Assembly (NCBI GenBank): GCA_035500275.1
Contig: DATJXI010000026.1
Location: 1-13,794, forward strand
DNA from: Roseiarcus sp035500275
GTDB lineage: Bacteria; Pseudomonadota; Alphaproteobacteria; Rhizobiales; Beijerinckiaceae
DNA: 13,794 nucleotides
Direction: 5' to 3'
Shown here: positions 12,954 to 13,794 of the stretch, one piece after another
How positions within the stretch are numbered: position 1 is the first letter of the stretch
How the letters are laid out: every line of letters starts with the position of its first letter
Made by a program: the position numbers and the translations under genes
The notes under the pieces: model-generated
Told to the model about the DNA's origin: nothing
Seen by the model: only the letters and a program-made list of their open reading frames with translations
The model's database searches: none

Positions 12954-13652
12954 ATGGGTAAGCCAGTCGCCACCGTAAGCGTCGAACCCGAGGCGGTCGC
13001 CGACCTCGCCGCCGACCAGATCGCCCGCACGATAGAACGGGACATTTTTCGCGGCCGTCTTCGGCCCGGCGAAAAGCTTCGCGAAGAGGAGTTGGCCGAA
13101 CGCTTCGGCGCTTCCCGACACCACATCCGGGAGGCGCTGGTTCGGCTTACGCGCGTCGGCATCATCGTGAAGGAGCGCAACAGGGGGGCCTCGGTCCGCA
13201 GGTTCACCGCCGATGAAGTGCGCCAGATCTACGAGATTCGCGAGATCCTGCAGCGCCAGGCCGCCCTGCGCATCAGGCTGCCGGCCCACCCCGAAGCTGT
13301 CGACAAGCTGGCGCGGATAAACGACGCGTACGAGCGGGCGGTCGAGGCCGGCAACCTCCATAAGATCCACGAGACGAACGACCGCTTCCACGCGGAGCTG
13401 TTCGGGCTCTGCAACAATGCGCTCCTGGTTTCGCTGATCGAGCTTTACATGGAGATGACCTACGCGGTGCGCGGCGCCGCCTTCGCCGATCCCGAGAATC
13501 TCGACAAGTCGCGCAGCCACCATCGCGCGATGATCCAGCTGCTGTCCGGCACGGATTCCTGGGCGCTGGCGCAGATCTGCGTCGACCATATCCAGATTAC
13601 GAAAGATCAATACTTGGCCGGCCTGCAAAAACGATCGCCGGCGGCGTCTTAG
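12954..13652 (+). CDS. GntR-family transcriptional regulator, FadR subfamily (FCD domain)
   Basis: This 232-aa protein is the usual length for the family. The N-terminal winged helix (about 15-80) contains RGRLRPGEKLREEELAERFG and ASRHHIREALVRLTRVGI, the canonical GntR helix-turn-helix, where most relatives have S-R-T-P-V-R-E-A and this one has S-R-H-H-I-R-E-A. The C-terminal all-helical FCD domain starts around EVRQIYEIREILQRQAA. It carries likely metal or ligand residues in NDRFHAEL, SRSHHRAMI and CVDHIQ. FCD domains usually bind small carboxylates or sugar acids. The gene is divergent from the minus-strand transporter-aldolase operon and is the obvious candidate for its control through the TTGT-NN-ACAA sites between them. 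The ATG at 12954 has no strong ribosome-binding site, so expression may be low. Confidence 0.93.
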   Translation: MGKPVATVSVEPEAVADLAADQIARTIERDIFRGRLRPGEKLREEELAERFGASRHHIREALVRLTRVGIIVKERNRGASVRRFTADEVRQIYEIREILQRQAALRIRLPAHPEAVDKLARINDAYERAVEAGNLHKIHETNDRFHAELFGLCNNALLVSLIELYMEMTYAVRGAAFADPENLDKSRSHHRAMIQLLSGTDSWALAQICVDHIQITKDQYLAGLQKRSPAAS

Positions 13653-13787
13653 ACTAGGGCCTGTCTTCAGTTGACGCGAGAACGGATTGGAATCGGACGC
13701 CGAACGTTTTGTGTTTCGGATACGCGAGGGATTCCCGAATCAGCCAATGTCTGACTCGTGAGAGGTCGGCCGAGGAGGGGCTGACCG
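13653..13787 (+). mobile_element. Possible left end of an insertion sequence (partial)
   Basis: After the regulator stop the sequence reads GACTAG followed by GGCCTGTCTTCAGTTGACGC. It then has no coding capacity up to a strong ribosome-binding site, GGAGGGG (13774-13780), and an ATG at 13788. CTAG next to a terminal GGCCTGTC-type sequence, then a short leader and a gene start, is the layout expected of an IS5-type element inserted at a YTAR target. Confirmation needs the other end, which is outside the window. Confidence 0.3.
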
Positions 13788-13794
13788 ATGCGAC
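13788..13794 (+). CDS. Start of a gene running off the window (possible transposase)
   Basis: Only ATG CGA C is present. The call rests on the excellent upstream ribosome-binding site GGAGGGG, 7 bases from the ATG, and on the preceding IS-like terminal sequence. Nothing can be said about the product from two codons, and transposase is an inference from context. Confidence 0.3.

Overview
The window is GC-rich DNA (strong G/C bias at third codon positions, long antisense shadow frames) that looks like an alphaproteobacterium, probably Hyphomicrobiales. This assignment is inference from codon bias and the style of the genes, not from a marker gene. There are no rRNAs, tRNAs or CRISPR arrays. Apart from the left edge, the window is a sugar or sugar-acid uptake and catabolism module bracketed by insertion-sequence debris.

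Layout. At 1-90 is the tail of a branched-chain-amino-acid-type (LivJ-like) periplasmic binding protein. It is followed at 157-1035 by an isocitrate lyase/PEP mutase superfamily lyase. Region 1036-2331 is a gene-poor accessory patch. It holds a block of 11-bp tandem repeats that resembles a response-regulator operator (1145-1203), an unrecognised 126-aa protein (1285-1665), and a decayed insertion sequence with a frameshifted transposase and a 17-bp terminal direct repeat (about 1826-2140). From 2332 to 7019 a plus-strand operon encodes a complete CUT2 (ribose-type) ABC importer: Tat-exported binding protein, permease, double ATPase, second permease. It converges, with a 21-nt gap, on a minus-strand operon that is transcribed from about 12825 down to 7041. 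That operon encodes a second CUT2 importer (ATPase, permease, Sec-exported binding protein), then a cupin, a seven-Asp-box beta-propeller and an HpcH/HpaI aldolase. Divergent from it, at 12954-13652, is a GntR/FCD regulator. The right edge (about 13660-13794) looks like the left end of another insertion sequence, with a transposase start at 13788.

How the genes may work together (inference). The FCD regulator probably senses a small carboxylate or sugar acid. It probably controls the minus-strand operon, and itself, through two TTGT-NN-ACAA palindromes whose centres lie 73 bp apart in the divergent promoter region. The importer brings in a sugar or sugar acid. The cupin and propeller may act on the substrate or an intermediate (isomerisation, lactone opening, or sensing). 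The aldolase would then split a 2-keto-3-deoxy acid to pyruvate plus an aldehyde. No sugar dehydrogenase, dehydratase or kinase is present in the window, so the pathway is incomplete here. The plus-strand importer lacks the TTGT-NN-ACAA motif upstream and is likely controlled separately.

The items most worth a second look are the paired operators, the uncharacterised propeller with its cupin and aldolase partners, the 11-mer repeat block, and the lost catalytic glutamate in the first transporter's second ATPase domain.
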